Shown: positions 9,324-19,344 of the stretch, piece after piece
How the letters are laid out: each line of letters starts with the position of its first letter
Position numbering within the stretch: position 1 is the first letter of the stretch
Source of the DNA: Chloropicon primus
Taxonomy: Eukaryota; Chlorophyta; Chloropicophyceae; Chloropicales; Chloropicaceae
DNA: 64,000 nucleotides
NCBI GenBank assembly: GCA_023205875.1
Contig: CP060765.1
Span: 186,001-250,000 of the forward strand
Reading direction: 5' to 3'
Position numbers and translations under genes: made by a program
The notes under the pieces: model-generated
Databases searched by the model: none
Seen by the model: only the letters and a program-made list of their open reading frames with translations
Told to the model about the DNA's origin: nothing

Positions 9324-9594
9324 TCTTCGGCGTATTGAGGAAGTTAGAACTGAAGCAAGTTTGTTGTTGCCTTTCCTCTGCCCCCTGACGAGCAGAAGGT
9401 TTGCCTGAGGGGACTGGGGCGAGAGCGAGGGGCGAGGGACGGAAGGAAAGGGTCTAGGCAGGAGGTCGAGAGTCTTCGGCGGGAGCTGCTTGGTACTTGG
9501 TGCGATCCCCTGTGTTGGATTGGTCCCTCTACTCTCTCTATATTTATTCTTCTGTGTGGTTTGGGTTGGGGCTCTCCTCGAGTGATCGGTCAGG

Positions 9595-10893
9595 ATGTAC
9601 ACGAACTTTAAGGACAAGGCGATCGAATTCGTCAAGGAGGCGGTGACGGAGGACACGGCGGGGAACTACGAGAAGGCTCTGTCGCTGTACATCAACGCCC
9701 TGGAGTACTTCAAGACTCACTTGAAGTACGAGAAGAACCCGCGGGCGAAAGAAGCGATTACGGCCAAGTTCGAGGAGTACTTGAAGCGTGCCGAGGAGGT
9801 TCGAAAGATGCTGGACAACCAGCAGAGCAACGGAGGGAACCAGGCCATGGGGATGCAGAAGCGGGACGGAAAGGAGAACGGGGGGAAGGACGACTCGGAC
9901 GCGGAGAAGCAGAGGCTGCGCGCCAGCCTGGGGTCCGCCATCGTCATGGACAAGCCCAACATCTCCTGGGACGACGTCGCTGGTCTTGAGCAGGCCAAGG
10001 AGGCCCTCAAGGAGGCCGTCGTTCTGCCCGTGAAGTTTCCTCAGTTCTTCACCGGGAAGAGGAAGCCCTGGAGCGGATTCCTTCTGTATGGCCCGCCGGG
10101 CACGGGCAAGTCCTACCTCGCCAAGGCGGTGGCCACCGAGGCGGACTCCACCTTCTTCTCGGTCTCCTCCAGTGACCTCGTGTCCAAGTGGCTCGGAGAG
10201 AGCGAGAAGCTCGTGGCGAACTTGTTCAACATGGCGAGGGAGAATGCCCCCAGCATCATTTTCATCGATGAGATCGACTCCCTGTGTTCCGCGAGGGGCG
10301 ACAACGAGTCGGAGGCCGCCAGGAGGATCAAGACGGAGTTCCTCGTCCAGATGCAAGGCGTGGGGCACAACTCGGACAGGGTTCTGATCCTTGGTGCGAC
10401 CAACCTGCCCTACAGCCTGGACCAAGCCGTGCGAAGGCGTTTCGACAAGAGGATTTACATCCCTCTGCCGGAGGAGCACGCCAGGGCCACCATGTTCAAA
10501 ATTCATTTGGGCGAGACGCCCAACGACCTGACGGACGCCGACTTCGCGGAGCTCGCGAGGAAGACCGAGGGCCTCAGCGGGAGCGACGTCGCGGTTGTCG
10601 TGAAAGACGTTCTCTTCCAGCCCGTGAGAAGGACTCAGGACGCTACGCATTTCAAGCCAACCGAGAAGCCCGATGGCTCGGCGGGGTGGATCGCCTGCGC
10701 GCCCAGCGACCCCAAGGCGGTGGAGCACACCCTGACGCAGTTCGCCGAGGAGGGGCTGGCGGAGCAGGTCGTCATCCCTCCCATCTGCAAGTCGGACTTT
10801 GACGTCGTCCTGCTCCGTGCCAGGCCGACGGTGAGCTCGGATGACCTCAAGGTTTTCGAGAACTTCACGGAGGAGTTCGGGGAGGAGGGCTAA
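9595..10893 (+). CDS. VPS4: Vacuolar protein sorting-associated protein 4 (ESCRT AAA ATPase)
   Basis: AAA ATPase that disassembles ESCRT-III filaments in multivesicular body formation, abscission and membrane repair. It is 432 residues, the usual length. An N-terminal MIT three-helix domain (about 1-75, YKTHLKYEKNPRAKEAI region) binds ESCRT-III tails. After a charged linker come the AAA core with Walker A GPPGTGKS (about 166), pore-loop residues before KWLGESEK, Walker B IIFIDEID (about 222), arginine-finger region RRRFDKRIYIP, the beta domain and the terminal helix (DLKVFENFTEEFGEEG). The gene is intronless and convergent with the Yippee gene. Confidence 0.97.
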   Translation: MYTNFKDKAIEFVKEAVTEDTAGNYEKALSLYINALEYFKTHLKYEKNPRAKEAITAKFEEYLKRAEEVRKMLDNQQSNGGNQAMGMQKRDGKENGGKDDSDAEKQRLRASLGSAIVMDKPNISWDDVAGLEQAKEALKEAVVLPVKFPQFFTGKRKPWSGFLLYGPPGTGKSYLAKAVATEADSTFFSVSSSDLVSKWLGESEKLVANLFNMARENAPSIIFIDEIDSLCSARGDNESEAARRIKTEFLVQMQGVGHNSDRVLILGATNLPYSLDQAVRRRFDKRIYIPLPEEHARATMFKIHLGETPNDLTDADFAELARKTEGLSGSDVAVVVKDVLFQPVRRTQDATHFKPTEKPDGSAGWIACAPSDPKAVEHTLTQFAEEGLAEQVVIPPICKSDFDVVLLRARPTVSSDDLKVFENFTEEFGEEG

Positions 10894-11149
10894 GTCTGGG
10901 GGGGCAGAGTGGGGCGCGGGGTGCGACCCCGATTCGCCGCACGTCGCTCCCCCGCGGCGGAAAACTGAAGAATACAATATGTTGTAAAATACTGCTACGA
11001 TTTTTAGTTTACTACTGTTGATACACCGTGCCCGTGCGCGCGCCCCGTGCCGCTGATGCTGGTGCGAGGGTTGGGTCAGTCCCTGGGGGGAGGGGGAACA
11101 AAGCTCGAGTTTGCTTGTCAGCGGTTGCGCCGCGCTCCTCCCCGCCCCA

Positions 11150-11488
11150 TCACCAGCTCCCCTCCTTGACCATCTTCGCTTTCTCTATGATGTACTTCCC
11201 CTCCTTGTACTTTTGAGACTCCTCGAAGGCTTGTTCGTACTTCCAGCCCAGCACTTGCTGGCAACACGAGCAGTATATGTCCGCCACCGTGTGCAGGCCC
11301 GTGATCAGAAGCCTGTCCTCCTTGGGCCCAAGGGTCACGTTCACCACGTTGTTGAACAGGTACGCCCTGCCGTGGCGCCCCTGAAACGCTTTGGAGACAA
11401 TCTCGTCGTGGTCGCTTGTGTGACACCTGCAGTTGCTACAGCTGTAGATACGCGGACCATTCAAGTACTGCTTGAATAGACGCCCCAT
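11150..11488 (-). CDS. Yippee-like zinc-binding protein
   Basis: A 112-residue member of the Yippee/YPEL family, small conserved eukaryotic proteins built on a beta-sandwich with one zinc site. Two CxxC knuckles are visible (CSNC near 17-20 and CSCC near 74-77), together with the family core [20 protein letters not shown] and the C-terminal [17 protein letters not shown]. Family members are linked to the cytoskeleton, the cell cycle and, for some, CTLH-type ubiquitin ligase subunits; the specific role here is unknown. The gene is intronless. A GA tract (minus strand, 11590-11626) and an element near 11890 lie upstream. Confidence 0.93.
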   Translation of the reverse strand: MGRLFKQYLNGPRIYSCSNCRCHTSDHDEIVSKAFQGRHGRAYLFNNVVNVTLGPKEDRLLITGLHTVADIYCSCCQQVLGWKYEQAFEESQKYKEGKYIIEKAKMVKEGSW

Positions 11489-11590
11489 CCCACCTCACAG
11501 AGCGTCCCAGACGACCTGATGGATGGAAGGCAAAGGAAAAGGCGAGGCAAAGGAAATCAATTCCGATGCGAACACGACCAGGCAATCCCT

Positions 11591-11630
<40 letters not shown>

Positions 11631-11883
11631 CGTTTCGTTTCGTTTTCTTCTCTCGAGGGCCTCGCGCGTCAAACCCTTCGCCTGCCAGACGTCGAGGTGC
11701 GAAGAAGAATCCAAAGCGATCGCGCTCCCGATGCGAAGACCACGAACCGTCTCGTCGACACCCAACGCCCCGTCCCCTCTCGACCTCCCTCCCTTGCTCC
11801 CCTTCGCGAATCGCGTCCCTTCGTCACACCCTCTCCTTCGACCTATTGCCTCCTTTCCCGAGCGCCAAATGACACGACCGAGT

Positions 11884-11907
11884 GCTCGTTCGAAAGATCT
11901 CGAGACG
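11884..11907 (-). promoter_or_regulatory. Recurrent element, CTCGAGATCTTTCGAA form
   Basis: The minus strand reads CGTCTCGAGATCTTTCGAAC. It joins the CTCGAGA and CTTTCGAA halves in the arrangement also seen at 59079 and 25482. It is oriented with the Yippee gene, about 395 bp before its ATG. Confidence 0.45.
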
Positions 11908-12257
11908 TATCTTCCGTTCGTGTCCCCTGTTTCCGCACTCGTCGCCGTCCCCGCCTCCCTCGTCGCGCCAAACTCCTTCCCCTCTCAAGGTCCTCCCCCG
12001 TGGTTGAAAAAAAATATATATTATCAAACGTGGACGAGAGCTCTTGAGGATCAGACCAACAAGAGTTAAAATGTTCTCGCTAAGGCGCAGGGAGAGAGAG
12101 AGAGAGACAGACAGAGAGAGAGGAGAGAGAAGAGGAGGAGGTCCGTGTCACCTATCACGTGGACTTGAAACCTTCTCTCTTTTGGACGCTTCGAAGAGCT
12201 GAATGGATGGATGGAGGCCAGGCCAGGACCCAAGGAGGAGATGGATCGCGATTATTC

Positions 12258-12293
<36 letters not shown>

Positions 12294-12867
12294 CTGTGTG
12301 GTGTGTTTTTTCTCTTTTCTCTTTTGGCTCGCTCGCACGTGCGTGGGGGAGATCAGAGTTTTTTCCTTCGAGGTCAAGCATCGAGGTGGCCTCCTTCCGC
12401 TTCCACGATGTAGGTGGTGGGGTTGATGGACGTGACAGTCGTGGCGGTGGTGACCACCACCATCCCGGTTCGTCTTCATCGTGCTCGACCATCCCCCTGC
12501 ACTGCGCTGGTCCCTCCGAGCAAACAAAAACCAGCAACATCCACCATCACTATGTCTGTCAACACCTTTCAAGTTGCTCTTCGCAGAGAGAAAGTCTTCC
12601 GCCCTTTGGAAGAGCGATGCGATCCTCAGGGCAGGCGGAGGGACAGAGCCTCCCCGTCCCCGTCCCTTCGTCTCGTCTCGTCTCCTTGCGCGAGGATGGT
12701 CTTCTTTTTTCGGCCGGCCGAAAATCCGTTGAAATTTGAAAAAAAGTTCAGAGGGGTCAGAACCCAGGAGCTCGGAGAGGAAGGGGAGGACCATCCTTTG
12801 GTTGAAGCAGAGGCCGAGGCGGTGGGGACCAAGGGCAGAGGGTTGGACCAAGGGAAGAAGCAGGTCT

Positions 12868-12894
12868 TCCTCTTTCGAAAGATCCCTCGGTTGA
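12868..12894 (+). promoter_or_regulatory. Recurrent CTTTCGAAAG element
   Basis: TCCTCTTTCGAAAGATCCCT followed by CGGTTGA. Sense orientation, about 200 bp before the LRR/IQ gene ATG. Confidence 0.5.
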
Positions 12895-13085
12895 CTGGGG
12901 AAGGTTGCTGGAAGAGAGGGCACGAGAAGGGAGAGAGGTTGTGTGCGGAGAAGAGGGCAAAGGCAGGGACCTTGGGAGAGGGAGGCAACAGGAGGAGGAG
13001 GAGGAGCGAGAGGTTTTCGTTGAAAGCGCGTCCAAGATGTTCCAAGATGAGAATCTTTGGCAAGGTTGACGAGGGAGAGTGAGGT

Positions 13086-16000
13086 ATGGACACAACGGGG
13101 GTCGCGGGGGAGGCCTACGAGCCTAGCCCGGAGGACGAGGAGGCCTTCAGACTGGAGTTGGAGGCCCTGGGGGACGCCTCTTGCTCGGACACCGAAAGCG
13201 ATTCGGACGACGAAGGACTGCTCAGGAGATATCAGTTGAATGACGAGAGCAGCAGCGACGAGGGGGACGAGGAGCCGAGCTGCAGCACGGAGTTCAGCGC
13301 CTCGCTGAACAACCTCAGGACGATATTCAAGAAGCGAGAGGAGAAGCTTCACGACTACGAGGATGTCCTGAGCACCCTTTCCGAGAACATTCGGGACTCC
13401 ACGGCCAAGCTGAAGCCGCCGAGGTCGTGCCAGGACGAGGAGGGTGGCGGCGAGGACAAGGAGAACGCCGCTGGCCCGGTAGGTTCGGCGGCGAAGGCCT
13501 TGGAAGCTGGCCAAGGCGCAGAACTCTCCAAGGAGATCATGGAGGAAGCAGCGAGTCGAAACGAGGCTGCGAGGAAGTTCAAGCTCATGGAGCAAGAGAG
13601 GGAGAGGCAGAGGGACAAGCAGAGGCTCGAGCTGGAGAAGAAGGCCGAGGAGGAGCGACTGCAGAGGGAGGAGGAGTCTCGGCTCGAGATGGCCAGGCTC
13701 GAGGAGGAGAGCAGAGCCAGGCTCGAAGCGATTGAGGAAAGCTTCAAGCAAGCGGAGATGGAGTTGGCGCAAGAGGAGGAGAAGGAGAGGGCGGAAGCCG
13801 AGCGGATCGAGAGAGAGGCCCAAAAGCAAATGGAGAACCTGAAGGCTCTCCAAGAGCAGGAAGAGCAGAGGAACAGGGAGAGGCTCCGGCGCCTGGAGAT
13901 GCAGAGGGAGGAGAGAGTGAAAGTAGCCCTGAGCGACTTGCACGACAAGCAGGCGGCTAGGGTCATTCAGAGGCACTACTTTTCTTTCAGAAGGAAAAAG
14001 ACTGCTGCGATTAGGATCCAAAGCTCCTTGCGGAGGAAAAAAGCGATGGTCCGCGCGGAAGAGCTGCGAAGGCTTCGCTCTGCCGCGGTCGTCATCCAGA
14101 AGTGGGCGAGGTGCTTGGCGTGCAAGAGGCTTCTGGACAGAAACAAGAAGGCGAGGGACATCCAAAAGCATTTCCGACGGAGCTCCGCCACGAAGCTTGT
14201 CAAGAGCTTGCTGAAGAGCGTGGTCGCGATTCAAACCTTCTGCAGAATGTGGGTGCAGAGGACGAAGTACTTGCGGGTGACCAGAAGCGTCGTTGCCATT
14301 CAGAGCTACTACAGGATGTCGGTCGAAAGGGAGAGCTTCAGGGCCCAGGGTCGCGCTGCAAAGGTGATAGCAGCTGCCTGGAGGAGGCACATCACAGCCA
14401 AGAAATCTTCCAAGGATTTGATGAACAAGGTCGCCCAAGTTGCGAGAGAGGGCTCGCTCAAAGACATGTACAATATGACGGACTTCCTGACAAGGACGGG
14501 GCAGAACAGCAACTGCCTCATGCAGCAGCTGCAGGGTGGACTGAGCGACAGGTGCAAGGGGCTGACCCACGAGCTCTTCCAGGCAGCGCGCGAATCGCTC
14601 AAGGTTTTCGAGTCGGGAAGGATTCCCAAGATTCCCCAAGTGCAGGGCCACGTGCGATCCGCTGCGGATAGCTTGGGAATGGCATCGACGGTGTCCCGCT
14701 TCGATCGTGCTCACGGTCTCATGAGCTCCCTCAAGGGCTTTCTCGAGAGGTCGAGATCGAGCACGAGCGTGCTGAAGAATGCGAGTAACGCCAAGGACTC
14801 GGGCATGGCCGAGGACTTTGCTTACGCTTGGTCCATGGAAAGAATGCGCAGCGAGTATGAGCGCAAGTGCCTACAGACGATTTTTTGGCCCCAGGCGTAT
14901 GTGATGATGAGCCTCAGGCAAGAGAGCTTCATGCTGAGCTACAACAAGATGGTGGAGAAGAGGAAAGTGCATCCGTTGACCCTAAATGCCAGCCACTACC
15001 CTCAGCTGAATCAGGCCACGAAAAAGAATGACCTGACCGAGGACATGCTGTCGCTCAACTCCCCAGGGATTCACCTGGACGAGGTGAAGGACCTCGATCT
15101 TTCGTTGGAGGGTTTGACTTCCATGAAACAGATCCGGAGATGCAAGAACTTGAGAAAGCTTTGCTTGAACTCGAATTCCATTGCGTCACTTGATGGCATA
15201 CAAGGCTGCTCGCTGCTGGAAGAGCTGAACATGAAAGGCAATGTCCTCAGCACAGTCGGCGAGCTCAAGAATCTTTCGAAGATGAGGTCGTTGCACCTCG
15301 ACGGGAACGCCATATCAGCCGTCGACTTCCTTGGCAGCATGGTGAACCTCCAAGACTTCACAGCAGATGATAACAGAATCGAGGATTTCGTGTGTGCGTC
15401 TGCCTCAAAAGTGGGCCTAAAGTCTCTGAGCTTGGCCGGCAACAGAGTCAAGGAGCTGGGCAGTATCGCCGAATTCGCTCTGCTGCGTGAGTTGAATCTA
15501 TCGAGAAACCAAATCCAGGCTTTTGACGGCATTGAAAGGTGCAGGCAGCTCCGAGTTCTGAATTTGGCGAACAACTACATCTTTGCCCTCCCGAGGGTAG
15601 AGGGGATGAACGCCCTGGAAAATCTCACGGAGCTTAGGCTGTCCAAGAACAGACTGACATCGTTTCCGTTCGCCTGCTTGTCCCTTCCCAAGCTGAGGGC
15701 TTTGCACTTGGATGAGAACGGAATAAAGGAGGTGGAGCCTGTTTTGGGTTGCCCTTTGCTCGAGAAGCTTGAGCTGGCTTTCAACCAAGTGAGTGACGTG
15801 GAGAGCATCTTTGCCTTGTCCTCATGCCAGCGCCTGAAATCCTTGAACTTGTGTGAGAACCCTATCGCGGAGAATAGAGACTTTGACGTGGTCGTCCGAA
15901 GAATACTTCCGTCGCTGCTGGAACTGAACAACGAATCGGTGGTGGGAGAGGGAGAGGTCAAAACCAAATGCACGTTCCACGCCGGCACATCTCTACTGAA

Positions 16001-17561
16001 ATGGAACTGCATACAAAGGCTGAAGCCAGAGCTGCTTCACAACTCTCCGGGCCACCTGCTGAGCGCGAGGGACCAGATGCAGTGCTACCTGTCCGACCAC
16101 ACGCTTGCCGCCACCCACTTGCCCGTTGTTGCTTCTGTTGCGGATATCCAACGGAAGCAGAAGGGCACTTGGATGTCTGCCATCAACGCGCAGTGGAAGG
16201 AGAATACTTTGAACGCATGCAGACTCGTGGACGTGGACGTGGATTGCAAGGACGTGAGCAGGCACCAACGCATTCACACCGAGGATGCTCAGTTCTACAG
16301 CAGACGGAGGGTGATTTTCAGCGAAAAGGCGGTCTTCATCCAGAGGTTTTGGCGAAGGTTTGCCAAGGCAAGGCGCGAGTACAGGGAGAGCTCCCAAGGC
16401 CGCCAAAGGGCGGCTCAGACCATCCAAAGGGGCTTTAGGACTCTGCGATTGAAGAGGTCCTCCGAGTACATCCATGCCAAGGAGGAGCTCCGAAGGTTGA
16501 AGGAGGAAAAGGCCCTCGAAGAGAGTTTGACGAGGCGCAAGGCCGCCCAAAGGATCCAAGCATCTTGGCGTGGTTTCAGGGTGAGGTCGTACATGGCAAA
16601 GGCGAGGGAGCAGTCCAAGTACGTCGAAGACGATGACTTCGAGCTCGAGGACTTTGACGACGACTTTTTGAAGGACTTTGACGCGGAGGCTGACAAATTC
16701 CTCAGCTCGGTCATCACGCCGAGCCGAGGTGTCTCGGAGACTCCCGCGGGCTACGGCATTCAGGATCCAGGGTCCAGCAGCGTTTCGTACAGGCCCTCTC
16801 CCGCGGCGTACCACGAGGTTCCAGAGATTGTTGAGGAGGAGGGGTCTGCAGACAGGACGCCGGTTCCGTCGTCGTCCAACAGCCCGTACGTTACGAACAG
16901 CCCTGCGCAACAAACTTCAGGGAAAAGGGGAATTTTCAAACCGCCTGTGCTCTCACAGCAGACGAGCTCGTCGTTCTCGCCTTCTCCCTCCAAGCTCCAC
17001 GCCTCTGAGAGCACACTAAGCGTGCACGAAGAGAAGCAGAAGGCCAAGATGGAAAAGATAGCGAACGAGTGGGGCTTCAAAGACCAGGCAACGGCTGCTC
17101 TGTTCATGAAAAAGAGGAACAAGATGGTAAAGCAACAAAAGAAGAGGAAGAAGCAAGAGAAGCTCAGGGACCCATCGGTGCGGTACCAGAAATTCAAAGA
17201 AAGCAGCAGCAGGCACGAGCCTATCACTCGTAGCCCAAACACGCATCATCGAAATGGAAAGGCCCTGTCGCTCGCCAAGACTCGCATCCAGGCCTTGCCT
17301 TCGAGAGAGGGCGCCAGAGGAAGCCTGGAGAGGGAGAGCAGCAGGGCTCAGCCTTCCGCGGAGAACTCGAGGGCTCGCGTGGGCCAGCGCCCCCTGCCGA
17401 ACGAGCAGGACGACGTTTCCGTCTCGACGATCTCGATGGGAAGTGATGAAGTTCACGGCACCCCCTCGATGGACCCCCACCGCATCGCCTTGGAGTACCT
17501 GCGAGGGGACGGCTCCAGCATCCAAGCGCACGGCACCATGGTGAACAATTGGTCCCTGTAA
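13086..17561 (+). CDS. LRRIQ1: Leucine-rich-repeat and IQ-motif protein, LRRIQ1 type
   Basis: A 1491-residue intronless protein with the order seen in LRRIQ1. It has an acidic N-terminus, a long charged coiled coil (about 150-290) and a first block of IQ motifs (AARVIQRHYFSFRRKK and at least four more to about 460). A block of roughly ten leucine-rich repeats follows (about 655-950, LRKLCLNSNSIASLDGIQGC and following). A second IQ block comes next (KAVFIQRFWRRFAKARREY, TIQRGFRTLRLKR, RIQASWRGFRVRSY), then a C-terminal helix EWGFKDQATAALFMKKRNKM. That last segment resembles the LRRIQ1 tail. IQ motifs bind calmodulin or EF-hand proteins. LRRIQ1-type proteins are associated with cilia, which fits the dynein and ODAD3 genes in this window. 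Orthology is inferred from architecture. Confidence 0.8.
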   Translation: MDTTGVAGEAYEPSPEDEEAFRLELEALGDASCSDTESDSDDEGLLRRYQLNDESSSDEGDEEPSCSTEFSASLNNLRTIFKKREEKLHDYEDVLSTLSENIRDSTAKLKPPRSCQDEEGGGEDKENAAGPVGSAAKALEAGQGAELSKEIMEEAASRNEAARKFKLMEQERERQRDKQRLELEKKAEEERLQREEESRLEMARLEEESRARLEAIEESFKQAEMELAQEEEKERAEAERIEREAQKQMENLKALQEQEEQRNRERLRRLEMQREERVKVALSDLHDKQAARVIQRHYFSFRRKKTAAIRIQSSLRRKKAMVRAEELRRLRSAAVVIQKWARCLACKRLLDRNKKARDIQKHFRRSSATKLVKSLLKSVVAIQTFCRMWVQRTKYLRVTRSVVAIQSYYRMSVERESFRAQGRAAKVIAAAWRRHITAKKSSKDLMNKVAQVAREGSLKDMYNMTDFLTRTGQNSNCLMQQLQGGLSDRCKGLTHELFQAARESLKVFESGRIPKIPQVQGHVRSAADSLGMASTVSRFDRAHGLMSSLKGFLERSRSSTSVLKNASNAKDSGMAEDFAYAWSMERMRSEYERKCLQTIFWPQAYVMMSLRQESFMLSYNKMVEKRKVHPLTLNASHYPQLNQATKKNDLTEDMLSLNSPGIHLDEVKDLDLSLEGLTSMKQIRRCKNLRKLCLNSNSIASLDGIQGCSLLEELNMKGNVLSTVGELKNLSKMRSLHLDGNAISAVDFLGSMVNLQDFTADDNRIEDFVCASASKVGLKSLSLAGNRVKELGSIAEFALLRELNLSRNQIQAFDGIERCRQLRVLNLANNYIFALPRVEGMNALENLTELRLSKNRLTSFPFACLSLPKLRALHLDENGIKEVEPVLGCPLLEKLELAFNQVSDVESIFALSSCQRLKSLNLCENPIAENRDFDVVVRRILPSLLELNNESVVGEGEVKTKCTFHAGTSLLKWNCIQRLKPELLHNSPGHLLSARDQMQCYLSDHTLAATHLPVVASVADIQRKQKGTWMSAINAQWKENTLNACRLVDVDVDCKDVSRHQRIHTEDAQFYSRRRVIFSEKAVFIQRFWRRFAKARREYRESSQGRQRAAQTIQRGFRTLRLKRSSEYIHAKEELRRLKEEKALEESLTRRKAAQRIQASWRGFRVRSYMAKAREQSKYVEDDDFELEDFDDDFLKDFDAEADKFLSSVITPSRGVSETPAGYGIQDPGSSSVSYRPSPAAYHEVPEIVEEEGSADRTPVPSSSNSPYVTNSPAQQTSGKRGIFKPPVLSQQTSSSFSPSPSKLHASESTLSVHEEKQKAKMEKIANEWGFKDQATAALFMKKRNKMVKQQKKRKKQEKLRDPSVRYQKFKESSSRHEPITRSPNTHHRNGKALSLAKTRIQALPSREGARGSLERESSRAQPSAENSRARVGQRPLPNEQDDVSVSTISMGSDEVHGTPSMDPHRIALEYLRGDGSSIQAHGTMVNNWSL

Positions 17562-17649
17562 GAAAAGGATAACTTGTACAACAATGAGACATTTTGAATC
17601 GATTCGATTGTAATATAGAGGAAAACAAACGAAAGCCAACAATCTGTCC

Positions 17650-19344
17650 CTAATAGCTCTTTGCGAAGATGGCCACCTCCTTGGCCTCCGCCTGGGTCAT
17701 GAAGCACTGCCCGTCCCCAGCTGGCTGCTCAAAGGGGAAACACCGCAGAGTAGCCCCGGTCTCCTCTTTGATCTTCTCCTCCAGCTCATCCGAGCCCACC
17801 CAATAACCCCTGGCCCACTTGCCCTCCTCCACGGCAGCCTTGAGCTCCTCGTATGTGGCGACGTCCACAATGTTGCTGTCCCTGAACTGCTTCGCTTCCT
17901 CGAGCATGCCGTCTTGGATGCTGGCGAGGGTTGACTTCACAAGATTTGCCAGTGATTCTGACTCCACGGGCACTCCGAACGTTTTGCCATCCTTGCCAGG
18001 CTTGTCCCTCCTCGCGACGACACAGGAGTTCGTCTCCAGGTCTCTGGCACCAATTTCGATTCTCACGGGGACTCCTTTCATCTCCCAGTAGTTGAATTTC
18101 CAGCCAGGGCTCTTGCCCGTTGAAGAGTCTACCTTGCACCTGATGCCGCTCGCCTGGAGAGCGTCGTGAACTTCCTGTGCACAAGCGTTCACGGCTTTCA
18201 ACTGGTCCTCCTTCTTCCCTATGGGCAGGATGACGACCTGAATCGGGGCGAGGAAAGGAGGGAGCTTCAAGCCCTTGTCGTCGCCGTGGCTCATGATGAT
18301 CCCCCCGACCATTCTGGTGCTCACGCCCCAAGAGGTCTGGTGGACGTGCTTCAACTCTCCGTCCTGGTCCAGGTACTTGATGTCAAAAGCTTTCGCAAAG
18401 TTTTGCCCCAGGTTGTGGGACGTGCCCGCCTGGAGTGCCCTCTTGTCCCCCATCATGGCCTCGATGGTGTAAGTGCAGTCGGCGCCAGCAAAGCTCTCGA
18501 TCTTGCTCTTCCTCCCCGTCACCACTGGCATCGCCGCCATCTTCGTCGCGAACTCCTCGTACATTCTGATCATCCTCACGGTCTCTTCCTCGGCTTCCTC
18601 CGCCGTGCTGTGGGCCGTGTGCCCCTCCTGCCACAGGAACTCCAAAGTCCGCACAAAGGGCCTCGTTCTCATCTCCCAGCGGGTCACGTTGCACCACTGG
18701 TTCACGAGGAGCGGCAAGTCCCTGTACGATTTAACCCACTGCGAGAACATGTGGTTAACCATGGTCTCACTCGTTGGCCGCATCACGAGAGGCTCCTCCA
18801 GCTCCTTCCCTCCTCCCTGGGTGACCAAAGCGAGCTCGGGCGAGAAGCCCTCCACGTGGTTGGACTCCTTCTCAATGAACGAGTACGGGATCAGCTGCGG
18901 GAAGTAACAATTCTGGTGGCCCGTCCTCTTGAACTCAGTGTCCAGCCAAGACTGCACCTGCTCCCAGATGGCATACCCGTACGGCCTTATCACCATCGTC
19001 CCCCTCACTGGACCGTAGTCCGCAAGCTCCGCCGCTTTCAGCACGTCTAGGTACCACTTTCCGAAGTCCTCGCTCCTCGGCGTCACGCCCTCCTCGTGCC
19101 CCTTCCCTCCCTTGTGCTTCTGCCCCTTCCCTCCCTTTTGCACGTCAACCTTCGTCGAGGCAGCACTCGTGAATCGGAATCGGAATGGAGCACTTGAGAC
19201 ACTTGGCCTCCTCCGCCTCGTGTTGCGAGACAGGGAGCCTCCAAAGAGAGGAGCGCCGATGCTGGCGGAAGGAACTCGCGGTGACATCAGTCCGATGCCT
19301 CCCTGGCACCTCAGCCTCGCTCTTGCCGCACAGAAAGGACGCAT
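17650..19344 (-). CDS. Prolyl-tRNA synthetase, probably organellar
   Basis: Class II aminoacyl-tRNA synthetase that charges tRNA-Pro. It is 564 residues from ATG 19344. The catalytic core begins near residue 85 (RSEDFGKWYLDVLKAAELAD) and includes the active-site segment RPTSETMV, motif 2 RWEMRTRPFVRTLEFLWQEG, the motif 3 region TSWGVSTRMVGGIIMSHGDD, an anticodon-binding domain and the C-terminal extension ending KSY. This is the archaeal/eukaryotic-type ProRS without the fused EPRS part. The Arg/Ser-rich N-terminus (MRPFCAARARLRC..) looks like a plastid and/or mitochondrial transit peptide, as in the dual-targeted plant enzyme. It is convergent with the LRR/IQ gene. Confidence 0.93.
   Translation of the reverse strand: MRPFCAARARLRCQGGIGLMSPRVPSASIGAPLFGGSLSRNTRRRRPSVSSAPFRFRFTSAASTKVDVQKGGKGQKHKGGKGHEEGVTPRSEDFGKWYLDVLKAAELADYGPVRGTMVIRPYGYAIWEQVQSWLDTEFKRTGHQNCYFPQLIPYSFIEKESNHVEGFSPELALVTQGGGKELEEPLVMRPTSETMVNHMFSQWVKSYRDLPLLVNQWCNVTRWEMRTRPFVRTLEFLWQEGHTAHSTAEEAEEETVRMIRMYEEFATKMAAMPVVTGRKSKIESFAGADCTYTIEAMMGDKRALQAGTSHNLGQNFAKAFDIKYLDQDGELKHVHQTSWGVSTRMVGGIIMSHGDDKGLKLPPFLAPIQVVILPIGKKEDQLKAVNACAQEVHDALQASGIRCKVDSSTGKSPGWKFNYWEMKGVPVRIEIGARDLETNSCVVARRDKPGKDGKTFGVPVESESLANLVKSTLASIQDGMLEEAKQFRDSNIVDVATYEELKAAVEEGKWARGYWVGSDELEEKIKEETGATLRCFPFEQPAGDGQCFMTQAEAKEVAIFAKSY

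Larger units (their letters stand above)
8191..9594. other. Gap between aspartic protease and VPS4
   Basis: It holds a possible minus-strand gene at about 8380-8960 (listed separately) and two copies of the CTTTCGAAAG element at 9111 and 9291 before VPS4. The two copies sit in related sequence about 180 bp apart, which suggests an old local duplication. Confidence 0.5.
11489..13085. other. Divergent intergenic region, Yippee / LRR-IQ gene
   Basis: About 1.6 kb without a supported gene. It contains several CT/GA and GT microsatellites (11590, 12090, 12256), a minus-orientation element at 11884 for the Yippee gene and a plus-orientation element at 12868 for the LRR/IQ gene. Long open frames here are low-complexity. 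Confidence 0.5.

Noticed and set aside
10894-11149. Possible extra gene between VPS4 and Yippee
   Set aside because: Short convergent 3' regions with no frame of note.
12252-14714. 820-codon frame antisense to the LRR/IQ gene
   Set aside because: Shadow of a GC-rich coding sequence; Leu/Pro/Arg-rich with no domain, and the plus-strand gene has clear IQ motifs.
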